Source: Competibacteraceae bacterium UBA2788 (GTDB lineage: Bacteria; Pseudomonadota; Gammaproteobacteria; Competibacterales; Competibacteraceae). From it: DNA of 7,272 nucleotides. The translations under genes were made by a program, and so were the position numbers. Location of the stretch: assembly GCA_002352185.1 (NCBI GenBank), contig DEHY01000114.1, positions 21,225 to 28,496 of the forward strand, written 5' to 3'. This document shows positions 6,894-7,272 of this stretch, one piece after another. The notes beneath the pieces were generated by a model that worked only from the letters and a program-made list of their open reading frames with translations, did not search any database and was not told where the DNA came from. Within the stretch, counting starts at the first letter, position 1. Every line of letters begins with the position of its first letter.

Positions 6894-7272
6894 ATGAACG
6901 GGCGGGTACTGGTTATAGCGGGTTCGGATGCCGGCGGCGGCGCGGGAATTCAGGCGGATTTGAAGACCGTCACCGCGCTGGGTGGCTATGCGGCGACGGC
7001 GATCACTGCCCTGACTGCGCAGAATACCCAGGGCGTATTTGGCATTGTGGGGGTAGAGCCGGCTTTCATCGCCCACCAGATGCGCGTGGTGCTGGAAGAC
7101 ATCGGCGCGGACTGCATCAAGACCGGGATGTTGCATAACGCTGCCGTCATCGCCGCTGTGGTTGAGACGCTGGATGCCCTCGCCGCAGGCATTCCGGTTG
7201 TAGTGGATCCGGTGATGTACGCCAAAAGCGGTGATTCCCTGCTCGACCCAGCGGCGCGCAGCGCCTTGATCC
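6894..7272 (+). CDS. thiD: Hydroxymethylpyrimidine/phosphomethylpyrimidine kinase ThiD (partial, C-terminus cut by window edge)
   Basis: ThiD phosphorylates 4-amino-5-hydroxymethyl-2-methylpyrimidine and then its monophosphate, giving the pyrophosphate that ThiE joins to the thiazole in thiamine synthesis. It is a cytoplasmic ribokinase-fold enzyme. The frame stays open to the right edge and gives 126 codons of a protein usually about 265 residues long. The N-terminus VLVIAGSDAGGGAGIQADLKT (5-25) is the family signature. ITALTAQNTQGV (37-48) includes the Gln that contacts the pyrimidine in characterised ThiD proteins. CIKTGML (74-80) and VVVDPVMYAKSGDSLL (102-117) are further conserved blocks. 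The C-terminal half with the catalytic GTGC motif lies outside the window. Some bacteria fuse ThiD to ThiE, which cannot be excluded here. The gene is divergent from the thioesterase, with no other thiamine gene in view. Confidence 0.97.
   Translation, partial: MNGRVLVIAGSDAGGGAGIQADLKTVTALGGYAATAITALTAQNTQGVFGIVGVEPAFIAHQMRVVLEDIGADCIKTGMLHNAAVIAAVVETLDALAAGIPVVVDPVMYAKSGDSLLDPAARSALI

Overview
The window looks like chromosomal DNA from a GC-rich gammaproteobacterium. The inference rests on the canonical gspC-D-E-F order, a GspC of the HR-plus-PDZ type, the GspE/GspF sequence style and a ThiD of ordinary proteobacterial type. I cannot name the genus from sequence alone. There are no tRNA or rRNA genes, CRISPR arrays, insertion sequences or other signs of a mobile element.

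Layout. Positions 1-5637 on the minus strand hold the first part of a type II secretion (general secretory pathway) operon, transcribed right to left: gspC (inner-membrane link protein), gspD (outer-membrane secretin), gspE (cytoplasmic ATPase) and gspF (inner-membrane platform protein, cut by the left edge). The gspC/gspD and gspD/gspE junctions are both four-base ATGA overlaps, so these genes are probably translationally coupled. gspE and gspF are separated by 51 bases. A weak sigma-70-like promoter can be drawn upstream of gspC, and the pseudopilin and remaining gsp genes would be expected beyond the left edge.

Positions 5757-6166 carry a short minus-strand gene for an exported glycine-zipper protein with a Tyr/His/Arg-rich tail. 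A perfect 10-bp stem-loop follows it and separates it from the gsp operon. Upstream of it, still on the minus strand, is a hotdog-fold acyl-CoA thioesterase (6267-6797). Across a 96-base divergent intergenic region, thiD (phosphomethylpyrimidine kinase, thiamine pathway) starts on the plus strand and runs off the right edge.

How the genes work together. GspC, D, E and F are parts of one machine. GspE hydrolyses ATP under the GspF platform to drive pseudopilus assembly, GspC couples the inner-membrane platform to the secretin, and GspD forms the exit channel. The three genes to the right have no evident functional tie to secretion or to one another.

Overall this is an ordinary housekeeping and secretion locus. 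I found no convincing sign of an undescribed system. The points most worth a second look are the glycine-zipper protein's tail, the proline-rich GspD C-terminus, and a few small non-coding signals.
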